This document shows, one piece after another, positions 14,377 to 22,778 of a stretch of 46,221 bases of DNA; within the stretch, counting starts at the first letter, position 1; each line of letters starts with the position of its first letter. The stretch is taken from the NCBI GenBank assembly GCA_902790375.1, contig CADARY010000017.1, positions 1 through 46,221 of the forward strand, given 5' to 3'. The notes under the pieces were generated by a model that was not told the origin of the DNA, ran no database searches, and saw nothing but the letters and a program-made list of their open reading frames with translations. This stretch comes from Oscillospiraceae bacterium (GTDB lineage: Bacteria > Bacillota > Clostridia > Oscillospirales > Oscillospiraceae). A program made the position numbers and the translations under genes.

Positions 14377-15702
14377 ATGTCAAGACCTCTTGTCGCCATC
14401 GTGGGACGCCCGAACGTGGGCAAGTCCATGCTCTTTAACCGCCTGGTGGGCCAGCGCCTGAGCATCGTGGAGGATACCCCCGGCGTCACCCGCGACAGAT
14501 TATACGCCCCCTGCGAGTGGGCGGGCCGCACCTTTGATATGGTGGACACCGGCGGCATCGAGCCGTCCACCGACAGCGAGATCCTGCTCTTTATGCGCGA
14601 GCAGGCGCAGATCGCCATCGACACGGCCACCGTCATCATCCTCGTCACCGATATCCGCACCGGCGTCACCGCCGCGGACAAGGACGTGGCGAATATGCTC
14701 AAGCGCTCGCACAAGCCCGTGGTGCTGGCTGTGAACAAGGCCGACTCCACCGGCGCGGAGGATCCGGCCCTGTATGAGTTTTATGAGCTCGGCCTCGGCG
14801 ACCCCATCGCCGTCTCCGCCGTGCACGGCCATGGCACCGGGGACCTGCTGGACGAATGCCTCAGGTATTTTCCCGAGGCGGAGGAGAACGAGGCCGAGGA
14901 CGACTTTATCAAGGTCGCCGTCATCGGAAAGCCGAACGTCGGCAAGTCCTCGCTCATCAACCACATCCTGGGCGAAAAGCGCCTGATCGTCAGCGACATG
15001 GCGGGCACCACGCGCGACGCGGTGGACACCCTCTTCGAAAACGACAAGGGCCGCTATATGTTCATTGACACCGCCGGTATCCGCCGCAAGTCCAAGGTGG
15101 AGGAGCGGGTGGAGAAGTTCTCCGTCATGCGCGCGCAGCTTGCCATCGAGCGGGCGGACGTGTGCCTGATCCTGATCGACGCCCGCGACGGCGTGACCGA
15201 CCAGGACACCAAGATCGCCGGTCTTGCGCACGAGGCGGGCAAGGCCAGCATCGTGATCGTCAACAAGTGGGATCTTGTGGAGAAGGAGACCGGCACCCTG
15301 GAGAAGATGCGCAAGGACATCATGCGCGATCTGAGCTTCATGAGCTATGCGCCCGTCCTCTTTATCTCGGCCCTCACCGGCCAGCGCACCGACAGGATCT
15401 TTGAGCTTATCAATTTCGTCAACGACCAGACGAATATGCGCATCTCCACCGGCATGCTCAACAACGTCCTGGCCGACGCCCAGGCCCGTGTGCAGCCGCC
15501 CACGGACAAGGGCCGCCGCCTCAAGATCTACTACATGACCCAGACGGGCATCAAGCCGCCCTGCTTCGTCATCTTCTGCAACAGCAGGGAGCTGTTCCAT
15601 TTCTCCTATCAGCGCTATCTGGAAAACCAGATCCGCGCCGTCTTCGGCCTGGAGGGGACTCCCATCCGTATCGTGATCCGCCAGAAAGGAGACAAGGAAT
15701 GA
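14377..15702 (+). CDS. der: Ribosome biogenesis GTPase Der (EngA)
   Basis: Tandem GTPase domains followed by a KH-like C-terminus, diagnostic for Der, which assists 50S subunit maturation. Domain 1: GRPNVGKS (near residue 10), DTPGVTRDR, DTGGIE, NKAD. Domain 2: GKPNVGKSS (about 187), DMAGTTRDAVDT, DTAGIRRKSKV, NKWDLVEK. The C-terminal KH-like part contains RLKIYYMTQTGIKPPCFVIFCN. At 441 residues it has the standard length. An AGGAGGT site precedes ATG 14377. The last four bases (ATGA) overlap the start of the PlsY-like gene, so the two are translationally coupled, as der-plsY pairs often are in Firmicutes. Confidence 0.96.
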   Translation: MSRPLVAIVGRPNVGKSMLFNRLVGQRLSIVEDTPGVTRDRLYAPCEWAGRTFDMVDTGGIEPSTDSEILLFMREQAQIAIDTATVIILVTDIRTGVTAADKDVANMLKRSHKPVVLAVNKADSTGAEDPALYEFYELGLGDPIAVSAVHGHGTGDLLDECLRYFPEAEENEAEDDFIKVAVIGKPNVGKSSLINHILGEKRLIVSDMAGTTRDAVDTLFENDKGRYMFIDTAGIRRKSKVEERVEKFSVMRAQLAIERADVCLILIDARDGVTDQDTKIAGLAHEAGKASIVIVNKWDLVEKETGTLEKMRKDIMRDLSFMSYAPVLFISALTGQRTDRIFELINFVNDQTNMRISTGMLNNVLADAQARVQPPTDKGRRLKIYYMTQTGIKPPCFVIFCNSRELFHFSYQRYLENQIRAVFGLEGTPIRIVIRQKGDKE

Positions 15703-16340
15703 GCATCTACTGGCTCCTGCTGGGGATCACGGCCATCCTTGCGTACTTTTTCGGCAGCATGGACACCATGGTGCTGGCCTCGAACTTCGTCTTTCACCAC
15801 AATCTGCTGCGCCTGGGGGACCATACCCGCTGGATCTCAAACTTCCGGCGGCTCTTCGGCATAGAGGGCTTTTTCAAGCTCCTGACCGTGGAGCTTGTGA
15901 AGGACGCGATCCCGATCCTCGCGGGCTCCCTGCTGCTCGGTATCCGCGGCCACGCGGACGTGGGCCGGGCCTTTGCGGGCTTCGTGCTGGTGCTCGGGCG
16001 GCTCTGGCCCGCGCTCTATGGCTTTCGCGGCAGCCACGCCAGCATCGCCATGATCGTCGCGGCCCTGTGCGCGGGCACCTCCGTCGGCATTGCGGCGGCG
16101 GTCGCCACGGCGGCGGTCATCGGCCTGAGCCGCTATCTCTCCCTTGGCACGATCGTCGGGGCGGTGGTATATATGATGGTAGCGGTGCTCGCGGTGGACG
16201 ATGCGCTGCTGCTGCGCCTGGCGCTCATGACGGCGGGCCTGGTGCTCTTCAAGCACATCCCGGCGATGATCCGCCTTGTGCTCCGCACCGAACCGAGGCT
16301 GAGCCTCAAGGAAGACATTACCTACAAGCTGGATGAATAA
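15699..16340 (+). CDS. PlsY-like integral membrane protein with eroded catalytic motifs, 213 aa
   Basis: By position (immediately after der), length and several hydrophobic segments this is the PlsY acyl-phosphate:glycerol-3-phosphate acyltransferase family. The expected motifs are badly altered: GSIPxGxL becomes [10 protein letters not shown] (residues 19-28), the N-P-G-A-T-N motif is replaced by [11 protein letters not shown], and the G-H-x-P...GGKG motif reads [17 protein letters not shown] short basic/acidic tail follows ([12 protein letters not shown]). The family is clear by context, but acyltransferase activity is doubtful; it may be a paralogue with another role while a canonical plsY lies elsewhere. 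It overlaps der by 4 nt. Confidence 0.65.
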   Translation: MSIYWLLLGITAILAYFFGSMDTMVLASNFVFHHNLLRLGDHTRWISNFRRLFGIEGFFKLLTVELVKDAIPILAGSLLLGIRGHADVGRAFAGFVLVLGRLWPALYGFRGSHASIAMIVAALCAGTSVGIAAAVATAAVIGLSRYLSLGTIVGAVVYMMVAVLAVDDALLLRLALMTAGLVLFKHIPAMIRLVLRTEPRLSLKEDITYKLDE

Positions 16341-16384
16341 AACACGTTGTACATTCTATCAAAACACTGTTAGGGGACATTTCA

Positions 16385-16939
16385 ATGGGTTTTGCTGAAC
16401 TGCTGCTGATCGCCGTGGGGCTGAGCATGGACGCCTTCGCGGTCTCCGTCTGCAAGGGTCTGAGCCTGAAAAAGCTGGAGGCGCGGCACGCGGTGCTTGT
16501 GGGCCTGTATTTCGGCGGCTTTCAGGCGCTGATGCCGGTGATCGGCTGGGCGCTGGGCTACCGCTTCATGCGCGTCATCGAGAGCGTGGATCACTGGATC
16601 GCTTTCGGCCTGCTGACCGTGATCGGCCTGAGCATGATCCGCGAGGCACGGCAGAAGGAAGAGCTCAACGACGATCTGAGCTTCAAAGCCATGCTGCCCC
16701 TCGCCGTCGCCACAAGCATCGACGCGCTGGCCGTGGGCGTCACCTTCGCGTTTCTGCAGGTGCGCATCCTGCCGGCAGCGTCGCTCATCGGCGTGACGAC
16801 CTTCCTGCTTTCGGCCCTCGGGGTCTATATCGGCCACCTCTTCGGGCTCAAATACAAGGCCAAGGCCGAGATCACCGGCGGCGTGATCCTGATCCTCATC
16901 GGCGTCAAGATCCTGCTGGAGCACCTGGGCGTGCTGTAG
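16385..16939 (+). CDS. mntP: Manganese efflux pump MntP
   Basis: A 184-residue protein with about six membrane helices in two inverted halves. Each half holds the MntP aspartate motif: [14 protein letters not shown] (D16) and [14 protein letters not shown] (near D113). [16 protein letters not shown] is the conserved loop after helix 2. The family exports Mn2+ to prevent toxicity. It starts at ATG 16385 with a weak GGGGA site, 44 bp after the PlsY-like gene, and is followed by a strong terminator. I see no yybP-ykoY manganese riboswitch in the short space upstream. Confidence 0.93.
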   Translation: MGFAELLLIAVGLSMDAFAVSVCKGLSLKKLEARHAVLVGLYFGGFQALMPVIGWALGYRFMRVIESVDHWIAFGLLTVIGLSMIREARQKEELNDDLSFKAMLPLAVATSIDALAVGVTFAFLQVRILPAASLIGVTTFLLSALGVYIGHLFGLKYKAKAEITGGVILILIGVKILLEHLGVL

Positions 16940-16964
16940 GCGCGCAGGAAGCCGTGAAATAAAG

Positions 16965-17017
16965 AGGCTGTGAAGTCCGGGCAAGTTCTCTCCTGCCCTT
17001 TCTTCACAGCCTTTTTT
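16965..17017 (+). terminator. Rho-independent terminator after mntP
   Basis: Stem AGGCTGTGAAG (16965-16975) with CTTCACAGCCT (17002-17012), loop 26 nt, then a T-run (17012-17017). The T-run overlaps the stop codon of the convergent glycosyltransferase gene. Confidence 0.85.
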
Positions 17018-18470
17018 ACATAAATCTGTCCAGAAACCTTGTCATCTCATCAAACTTATTCATGAGCGCGGCGGTGTGAAGCTCCTCCTCCGAACCGGCG
17101 CTGTCGCGGCTCCGGGAGTCCTGCTGAGCTGTCAGGCGCTTCTGTCCTTCCGGCATCAGCTGATCGTACAGCTTGCGATAGCTGTCCGTCAGCGCCTGCA
17201 TGGTGGCCTTCTGAAACTCGCGGCTGCGGTTGTAGCCGTCCATGCTTTTGGCAATGCTGTGGATCAGATCGTCGGTGAGGCTCGTGTGCTTTGCGTACCT
17301 GCCGGCGCGGTAGTTCTCGATCACAATCTCGTAGCGGAGGCAGGCGTTGGCGACGGCCTCCTCCCAGGAGATATAGAGATCCCGCAGCGCGGCCTCGCCG
17401 ACAGACCTGACGAGATCCGGCTTTGCGCAGAGCGTCCGGAGCATCTCGGCCATGCTCGGGGCATTCTCCTCAATGAGAAAGCCGTTCACGCCGTCCTCCG
17501 CATCCTCCGCCGCGCAGCTTCCGCGGATCAGCACGCTCGGCAGCGCACAGGCCGCGGCCTCGCGCACCACCAGGCCGTTGGTGTCGAAGGTGGAGGGGAA
17601 GAGGAACAGGTCCGCCCGGCAATACCAGGCGCGGATGCAGTTGCGGTCATGGATCGGCTCGACAAAGAACACGCGCTCTGTCAGGCCCAGCTCTTCGGTA
17701 TAGGCGACGATTTCCTTCCGGTCCCCGCCGCCGCCCACAAACACCATGCGGAAGTCCGCGCCGGCGTCCGAGAGAAGCTTCAGGGCATCGAGGATGATGC
17801 GGATGCCCTTGTACCACATCATGCGCCCGACAAAGAGGAAAACAGGCACGCCTGCGGGCAGGTCATACGCTCCGGTCACCTCCCGGATCAGCGCCTGATC
17901 GACCCGGCCCCGGGGAAAGTCCACGCCGTTCGGCATGACGATATAATCCCCCCTGTAGCCGATGGAGCGGAGGTTTTCCCCCGCGCCGCGGCTGACGGTC
18001 CAGACCTCGTCGCAGGCGCTGATGTTCTCCGCGAGCAGGCGCTTGGCCTCCTCCTGCAGGAGCTTGCTGGAGATGGCATTGGCGATGTCGATGTCAAACT
18101 TGGTGTGGTAGGTCATCACGATGGGCACATTGATCCTGTCGCGCAGGGAGCGGGCCAGCATCGTGGAGGTGATGGGGCAGTGGCTGTGAATGAGGTCGAA
18201 GCCCTCCGCGACCAGCTTCTTCTGCACCTCCGGCGAGAAGGGGAAGCCCGCGTGGTAGCCCACCAGATTGGTCAGGTCCACGCTGGGATAGCGCAGCACA
18301 GGGAACTTGAAAATCGAATCGTCGGCTCTGGAATTGGCCGGGGTGACGACCACGGCCTTGCCGTGATTGGCGGTGATGATGTTGGCATAGTTTGTAACGG
18401 CGTTTGCCACCCCGTCGATCTCCGGCGGAAAGGAGTCGTTGATGAGGCAGATGTTGAATTCTTTTGACAT
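17016..18470 (-). CDS. GT4-family glycosyltransferase, 484 aa
   Basis: GT-B fold retaining glycosyltransferase. N-terminal acceptor half: INDSFPPEIDGVANAVTNYA, IHSHCPIT, MTYHTKFDID. C-terminal nucleotide-sugar half: VFLFVGRMMWYKG (about residue 235), MVFVGGGGDR, and the donor-binding loop FPSTFDTNGLVVREAAACALPSVL, which replaces the first E of the usual EX7E motif with D. A tail of about 80 polar residues (from HSIAKSMDGYNRS) is probably helical. Close relatives make mono- or diglucosyl-diacylglycerol membrane lipids, but the acceptor here is uncertain. It lies 22 bp downstream of fbp and is likely co-transcribed from the fbp promoter. Confidence 0.85.
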   Translation of the reverse strand: MSKEFNICLINDSFPPEIDGVANAVTNYANIITANHGKAVVVTPANSRADDSIFKFPVLRYPSVDLTNLVGYHAGFPFSPEVQKKLVAEGFDLIHSHCPITSTMLARSLRDRINVPIVMTYHTKFDIDIANAISSKLLQEEAKRLLAENISACDEVWTVSRGAGENLRSIGYRGDYIVMPNGVDFPRGRVDQALIREVTGAYDLPAGVPVFLFVGRMMWYKGIRIILDALKLLSDAGADFRMVFVGGGGDRKEIVAYTEELGLTERVFFVEPIHDRNCIRAWYCRADLFLFPSTFDTNGLVVREAAACALPSVLIRGSCAAEDAEDGVNGFLIEENAPSMAEMLRTLCAKPDLVRSVGEAALRDLYISWEEAVANACLRYEIVIENYRAGRYAKHTSLTDDLIHSIAKSMDGYNRSREFQKATMQALTDSYRKLYDQLMPEGQKRLTAQQDSRSRDSAGSEEELHTAALMNKFDEMTRFLDRFM

Positions 18471-18492
18471 GCTCTATTCCTCTTGGACGGGA

Positions 18493-20478
18493 TCAGGTGT
18501 CGCTGGCCTTGTCCTGCTTGACCTTGCCCGTGCGGTAGGCCTCCAGCAGGAGCTTGAGATCCTCGATCTGCGCGGCGATCTCGCGCCCGTCGTCGGTGTC
18601 GGCGATGGTGACACGCTTGAGATAGGTCTTGACCGGGATGATGCGCGAGGCCATGTCCCGGTTGTTGTGGATCATATCCTCGGCGGAGGCGAAGGGCTCA
18701 TGCTCCGACAGGTACATCTGGTGGGAGTTGGAGACCAGGGAATAGCCGGCGATGCCCGTCACGGACTGGTAGGCCTTGGACATGCCGCCGTCGATGATCA
18801 AAAGCTTTTCGGGCACCTTGATGGGGCTTTCCCCCTTGCGGATCTTGACGGGGATGTGGCCGTTGACGATGACGGCGTCCGGATCGGTGATGCCGAACTC
18901 CTCCAGCACCCGCTCGCAGCCCTCCGCGTTGTAGGCCAGCGTGAAATAGGGGTCGGAGGTCTCCTTGTGGGTCTTCTTGTCGGCGATAAAATAGCGCTCA
19001 AAGGTGGCCATCTTGTCTTTGCCGAACAGGGGCGACTTGCTGCCGCACCAGAGATACCACATGAAGTCCGCGCCGCGCTGCCGCAGGGCCTTGTCCTTGG
19101 AGTAGCGCCCCTGGCGCACCAGCTCCTCGCAGCGGTCAAAGAGGCTCCGGCCCCGGCATTTGACGCCGTAGATCTCAAGCTCCGTAAAGCTGCCGTCCGC
19201 TTCCATGGGGATGCAGCCGTGGAACATGAGCACACCGTTGAAGTAGCGGTACATGGCGCCCTTTTTATACAGGAAATCGACATGGTGCTGGAGCTTGTCG
19301 CAGTTGAGAAAGCTCAGCTGCAAGCCCTCCAGCACCTTCTGCTCCTCGGGCGTGAGGGCGTAGGGGTCCTTCGGGTCGATGGTCGGAAAGCGCGTGTCTA
19401 AGAGGGGGAACACTTCCCCGTCCAGCGTCACGCTTCCGTGCTCAAGGTCAAGCCTCTCCAGCAGGAGCCTGTCCTCCATCCGGTATTCGGGATGGGCTTT
19501 GGCTGTCTGCCCCTCAATTTTAAACTGGATGACGGCCATGGCCTTGTGCATCTTGGCGATGACCTCGTCATTCTGGGGGTCGGCGGCGTCCTGGGGTCCC
19601 TTCTTCGGCATGAAGAGGGTGCAGGGATCGTCGGCATAGGTCTCCAGCGCGAACAGGGACAGCGGGCGCATGTTGATGCCGTAGCCGCCCTCCATAAAAT
19701 CGTAGTTGTTGTAGCGCAGGCAGATGCGCACGGCATTGGTGATGCAGCAGAGATTGCCAGCCGCCGCGCCCATCCAGAGAATGTCGTGGTTGCCCCACTG
19801 AATGTCGATGTGCCGCTGCTTTTCCAGCTCGTCCATGACGAGATGGGGGCTGTCGCCGCGGTCATAGATATCGCCCACAACATGGAGCCTGTCGATGACG
19901 GAGTCCTGCACCAGGCGGCACATGGCGGTGATGAAGCTGTCGGCGGCCTCGGTCTCAATGATGCTGTGGAGGATCTGCTCGAAATACTCCTCCTTGTTGA
20001 AGTCCTTGCTGCCGGTGGTCATGAGCTCGCTGATGATGTACTCGTACTCCTTCGGCAGCATACGGCGCACCTTGGAGCGGGTGTATTTGGAGGTGGTGAT
20101 CTTGCAGATGGCGATGAGCTGCTTGAGCGTGATGGTGTACCACTCGGCATTCAGAAGTCCGCGGTGGCGCATATGGCTGAGCTTGCGCTCCGGGTAATAG
20201 ATGAGCGTTGCCAGCGCGTCCCGGTCGGCGGCGGAGACATAGTCGCCCAGCGCCTGGTCGATCTTGCGGCGCACCGAGCCGGAGGCATTCCGCAGGATGT
20301 GGCGCAGACCCTGGTACTCGCCGTGGATGTCGCTGATATAATGCTCGGTGCCCTTCGGCAGGTTCAGCACCGCCCGGAGGTTGATGATTTCGGTGGTGAC
20401 CGCCTGGGTATTCGGATAGCTGCGGGAGAGCGTCCTGAGATAGCGCAGCGTCTTTTCGTCAAATGTCATGTCTGTCAT
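18493..20478 (-). CDS. fbp: Fructose-1,6-bisphosphatase class III (Firmicutes type)
   Basis: A 661-residue protein, the usual length of the Bacillus/Clostridium Fbp family, which hydrolyses fructose-1,6-bisphosphate in gluconeogenesis. Calcineurin-like metallophosphatase motifs are present: YISDIHGEYQG (near 48), VGDIYDRGDSPH (about 200), WGNHDILWMGAAAG (about 229) and VNGHIPVK near the C-terminus. Start ATG 20478 has an AAGGAA site; a second ATG three codons on (20469) is possible. A TTGCAG-17-TATACT promoter lies 51-79 bp upstream and diverges from the cobalamin riboswitch promoter. Confidence 0.95.
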   Translation of the reverse strand: MTDMTFDEKTLRYLRTLSRSYPNTQAVTTEIINLRAVLNLPKGTEHYISDIHGEYQGLRHILRNASGSVRRKIDQALGDYVSAADRDALATLIYYPERKLSHMRHRGLLNAEWYTITLKQLIAICKITTSKYTRSKVRRMLPKEYEYIISELMTTGSKDFNKEEYFEQILHSIIETEAADSFITAMCRLVQDSVIDRLHVVGDIYDRGDSPHLVMDELEKQRHIDIQWGNHDILWMGAAAGNLCCITNAVRICLRYNNYDFMEGGYGINMRPLSLFALETYADDPCTLFMPKKGPQDAADPQNDEVIAKMHKAMAVIQFKIEGQTAKAHPEYRMEDRLLLERLDLEHGSVTLDGEVFPLLDTRFPTIDPKDPYALTPEEQKVLEGLQLSFLNCDKLQHHVDFLYKKGAMYRYFNGVLMFHGCIPMEADGSFTELEIYGVKCRGRSLFDRCEELVRQGRYSKDKALRQRGADFMWYLWCGSKSPLFGKDKMATFERYFIADKKTHKETSDPYFTLAYNAEGCERVLEEFGITDPDAVIVNGHIPVKIRKGESPIKVPEKLLIIDGGMSKAYQSVTGIAGYSLVSNSHQMYLSEHEPFASAEDMIHNNRDMASRIIPVKTYLKRVTIADTDDGREIAAQIEDLKLLLEAYRTGKVKQDKASDT

Positions 20479-20528
20479 GGCCTGTTCCTTTATATCCTTT
20501 CCTTTGTTCGGCGGATTGGGTTTGCTTC

Positions 20529-20557
20529 AGTATAGCGTAGTTTCGCCTGTCCTGCAA
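20529..20557 (-). promoter_or_regulatory. Promoter of the fbp-glycosyltransferase operon
   Basis: Minus strand: -35 TTGCAG (20552-20557), 17-nt spacer, -10 TATACT (20529-20534). Confidence 0.7.
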
Positions 20558-20575
20558 GATTTGTTTGGAAAAAGC

Positions 20576-20604
20576 GTGACAGGGGAGCGCACTTGTTGTA
20601 TAAT
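20576..20604 (+). promoter_or_regulatory. Promoter of the cobalamin operon
   Basis: GTGACA (20576-20581), 17-nt spacer, TATAAT (20599-20604). It lies directly upstream of the riboswitch; no comparable promoter was seen inside the following 19 kb. Confidence 0.75.
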
Positions 20605-20607
20605 ACG

Positions 20608-20785
20608 GACACAATCGAAATCGTTTCTCTCCGCCCGCTTTTCAAAGCGGAACATGGAATCGGGTGCAAAGCCCGGCGAGTCGGTCACTGTGAAGCCCTG
20701 CCAGGACAGGGATCAGTCAGATACATGGGGGAGGGGCGCTGCTTCTGCCGGAACCGGAAGCATGCTGAACCGGACGCGAAATCGC
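20608..20785 (+). ncRNA. Cobalamin riboswitch
   Basis: Conserved elements appear in the right order: GGAATC-GGGTGCAAAGCCC (from about 20656), then GGTCACTGTGAAGCC (20682-20696), then a B12-box-like CAGTCAGATACATGGG (20714-20729). A 5' hairpin CCGCTT/AAGCGG (20635-20650) precedes the core. The element sits in the 240-bp leader between the promoter and cbiF and is followed by an intrinsic terminator. This fits transcriptional shut-off of the operon when adenosyl- or other cobalamin is abundant. The exact ends and P1 pairing are estimated by eye. Confidence 0.88.
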
Positions 20786-20796
20786 GCCCGCTTTTC

Positions 20797-20825
20797 GGCG
20801 TGCCTTTTTGGGGCACGTCATTTTT
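20797..20825 (+). terminator. Riboswitch expression-platform terminator
   Basis: Stem GGCGTGCC (20797-20804) with GGCACGTC (20812-20819, one G-T pair), 7-nt loop, followed by A and TTTTT (20821-20825). It ends 20 nt before cbiF. Confidence 0.75.
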
Positions 20826-20844
20826 GCTTTCTGGGGGGATCTTC

Positions 20845-21606
20845 ATGGTACATTTCGTCGGCGCCGGACCCGGCGCGCCGGATCTCATCACCCTGCGCGG
20901 CGCGGCGCTGCTGGAGCGGGCCGACCAGGTCATCTATGCCGGCAGCCTCGTAAACCCCGCGCTGCTTACCCGCTGCAGGGCGGACTGCCGCATCCTGAAC
21001 AGCGCCGAAATGACGCTTGAGCAGGTGCTCGCCGCTGTGGAAGAGGCCGAGGCGCAGGGCCGCACGACCGTCCGCCTGCACACCGGGGACCCCAGCCTCT
21101 ACGGGGCGGTCCGGGAACAGATGGCGGCGCTGGATGAGCGCGGGATCGACTATGACGTGACGCCGGGCGTCTCGAGCTTCTGCGCGGCGGCGGCAGGCCT
21201 CCGTGCGGAATACACGCTCCCTGGCCTGAGCCAGAGCCTGATCATCACCCGCATGGCCGGGCGCACCCCGGTCCCCGGGCGGGAGAGCGTCGAGGCCCTG
21301 GCACAGCACGGGGCCTCCATGGTTCTCTTCCTTTCCGCGGGAATGCTGGAGCAGCTGCAGGCCGCGCTCCTCAGAGGCGCATATACGGCGGATACCCCGG
21401 CGGCCATCGTATACAAGGCGAGCTGGCCGGAGGAGAGGTGCCTGCGCTGCACCCTCTCCACCCTCGCCGAGACCGCGCGGGCAGCGCAGATCACGAAGAC
21501 AGCGCTGGTGCTGGTGGGAGACTTTCTTGGGGCAGATTTTACCCGCAGCCGCCTGTATGCCCCGGACTTCACCACCGGCTTCAGAAAGGGGGCGGACGGG
21601 ATATGA
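20845..21606 (+). CDS. cbiF: Cobalt-precorrin-4 C11-methyltransferase
   Basis: SAM-dependent uroporphyrin-III-type methyltransferase fold: VGAGPGAPDLITLRG (residues 5-19), YAGSLVNPALL, LHTGDPSLYGAVREQM, YDVTPGVSSFCAAAA. YAGSLV(N/S)P is typical of the CbiF/CobM branch, which methylates C11 during anaerobic corrin synthesis. At 253 residues it has normal length. ATG 20845 is preferred over the longer open frame because the frame upstream lies in the riboswitch and terminator and a GGGGGG-A site sits at 20833-20839. It is the first gene of the cobalamin operon and overlaps cbiET by ATGA. Confidence 0.93.
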   Translation: MVHFVGAGPGAPDLITLRGAALLERADQVIYAGSLVNPALLTRCRADCRILNSAEMTLEQVLAAVEEAEAQGRTTVRLHTGDPSLYGAVREQMAALDERGIDYDVTPGVSSFCAAAAGLRAEYTLPGLSQSLIITRMAGRTPVPGRESVEALAQHGASMVLFLSAGMLEQLQAALLRGAYTADTPAAIVYKASWPEERCLRCTLSTLAETARAAQITKTALVLVGDFLGADFTRSRLYAPDFTTGFRKGADGI

Positions 21607-22778
21607 GCGTCACGCTCATCGGCTGCGGCTGCGGCGCGCTCACGGAGGACGCCCGCGCGGCCATAGACCGGGCAGAGCTTCTGATCGGATCGAAGCGTCT
21701 CCTGGTGGCATACGGCGGGGACAGGCCGCAAATCGAGGCCGTAACGGCGGACGCCGTTATGGCGGCCATACGCGAGACGGACACGGAAGAGATCGCCGTC
21801 CTTTTCAGCGGGGACACGGGCTTTTATTCCGGCGCGCGCCTGCTGCTGCCAAAGCTTGCGGACAGGGATGTGCGCCTGATCCCCGGGATCTCCAGCATGC
21901 AGCTTTTCGCCGCAAGACTGGGGAGACCCTGGCAGGATTGGCGGCTCTGCAGCGCCCACGGGACGGACTGTGACGTGCGCGCGGCGGTTTGCGGAGGAAA
22001 GCCCGCCTTCTTTCTCACCGGCGGGAAACAGGGCCCGGCGGAGATCTGCCGGGAGCTGACCGACGCGGGCCTCGGCTTTCTCCCTGTCAGCGTCGGCGAG
22101 GATCTCGGCACAGCGCTGGAGCGCATCAGCCGGGGGAGCGCCGCAGAGCTTTCGGAACGGAGCTTCTCGCCGCTCAGCGTCCTGCTGGCGGAGCCTGCGC
22201 CGCGCCCGCCGCGCCGCGCGCCGGGCCTGCCGGACACGGCCTTTTTGCGCGCGGAGAAGATCCCCATGACCAAGCAGGCCGTCCGCGCTGCGATCCTCTC
22301 GCGGCTCGCCGTCGGGCCGGAGGATTGCTGCTGGGACATCGGCGCCGGCACGGGCAGCGTGTCCGTGGAGCTTGCGCTTTTCTGCCGCGCGGTCTGGGGG
22401 ATCGAGCGGGAGGACGCCGCCCTCGCCCTCGCGGAAGAAAACCGGAAAAAGCACGGCGCCTGGAACCTGCGCCTTGTGCGGGGCGCAGCGCCGGAGGCGC
22501 TTGCGGCGCTGCCGAAGCCGGACGCGGTCTTTGTCGGCGGCAGCGGCGGCAGGCTGCGGGAGATCCTGTGCGCGGTCCATGCGGCAAACCCCGCGGCGCG
22601 CTTCTGCGTCGCGGCGATCACGCTGGAGAGCCTGCACAATGCCTGCGCTGCCCTGCGGGAGCTCGGCTGTGAGACGGAGCTGACGCAGCTTTCCGTCACG
22701 CACGGGCAAGCGGCGGGCGGCCACACGCTGCTGCTGGCGCAAAACCCCGTCTTTCTCATCAGCGGGCGGACGCCATGA
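21603..22778 (+). CDS. cbiET: Bifunctional cobalt-precorrin-7 C5-methyltransferase / precorrin-6B C15-methyltransferase (decarboxylating)
   Basis: Natural fusion of CbiE (residues about 1-205) and CbiT (about 215-391), equivalent to CobL. The CbiE part begins VTLIGCGCGALTEDARAAI and contains FSGDTGFYSGA and LIPGISSMQLFAARLG. The CbiT part has MTKQAVRAAILSRL followed by the SAM-binding motif WDIGAGTGSVSVELA (about 243-257) and VFVGGSGGRLREIL. Together these methylate C5 and C15 and remove the C12 acetate carboxyl. It overlaps both neighbours by 4 nt (ATGA), so translation is coupled. Confidence 0.94.
   Translation: MSVTLIGCGCGALTEDARAAIDRAELLIGSKRLLVAYGGDRPQIEAVTADAVMAAIRETDTEEIAVLFSGDTGFYSGARLLLPKLADRDVRLIPGISSMQLFAARLGRPWQDWRLCSAHGTDCDVRAAVCGGKPAFFLTGGKQGPAEICRELTDAGLGFLPVSVGEDLGTALERISRGSAAELSERSFSPLSVLLAEPAPRPPRRAPGLPDTAFLRAEKIPMTKQAVRAAILSRLAVGPEDCCWDIGAGTGSVSVELALFCRAVWGIEREDAALALAEENRKKHGAWNLRLVRGAAPEALAALPKPDAVFVGGSGGRLREILCAVHAANPAARFCVAAITLESLHNACAALRELGCETELTQLSVTHGQAAGGHTLLLAQNPVFLISGRTP

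Noticed and set aside
16341-16384. Manganese (yybP-ykoY) riboswitch before mntP
   Set aside because: The 44-bp gap is too short and lacks the conserved motifs.
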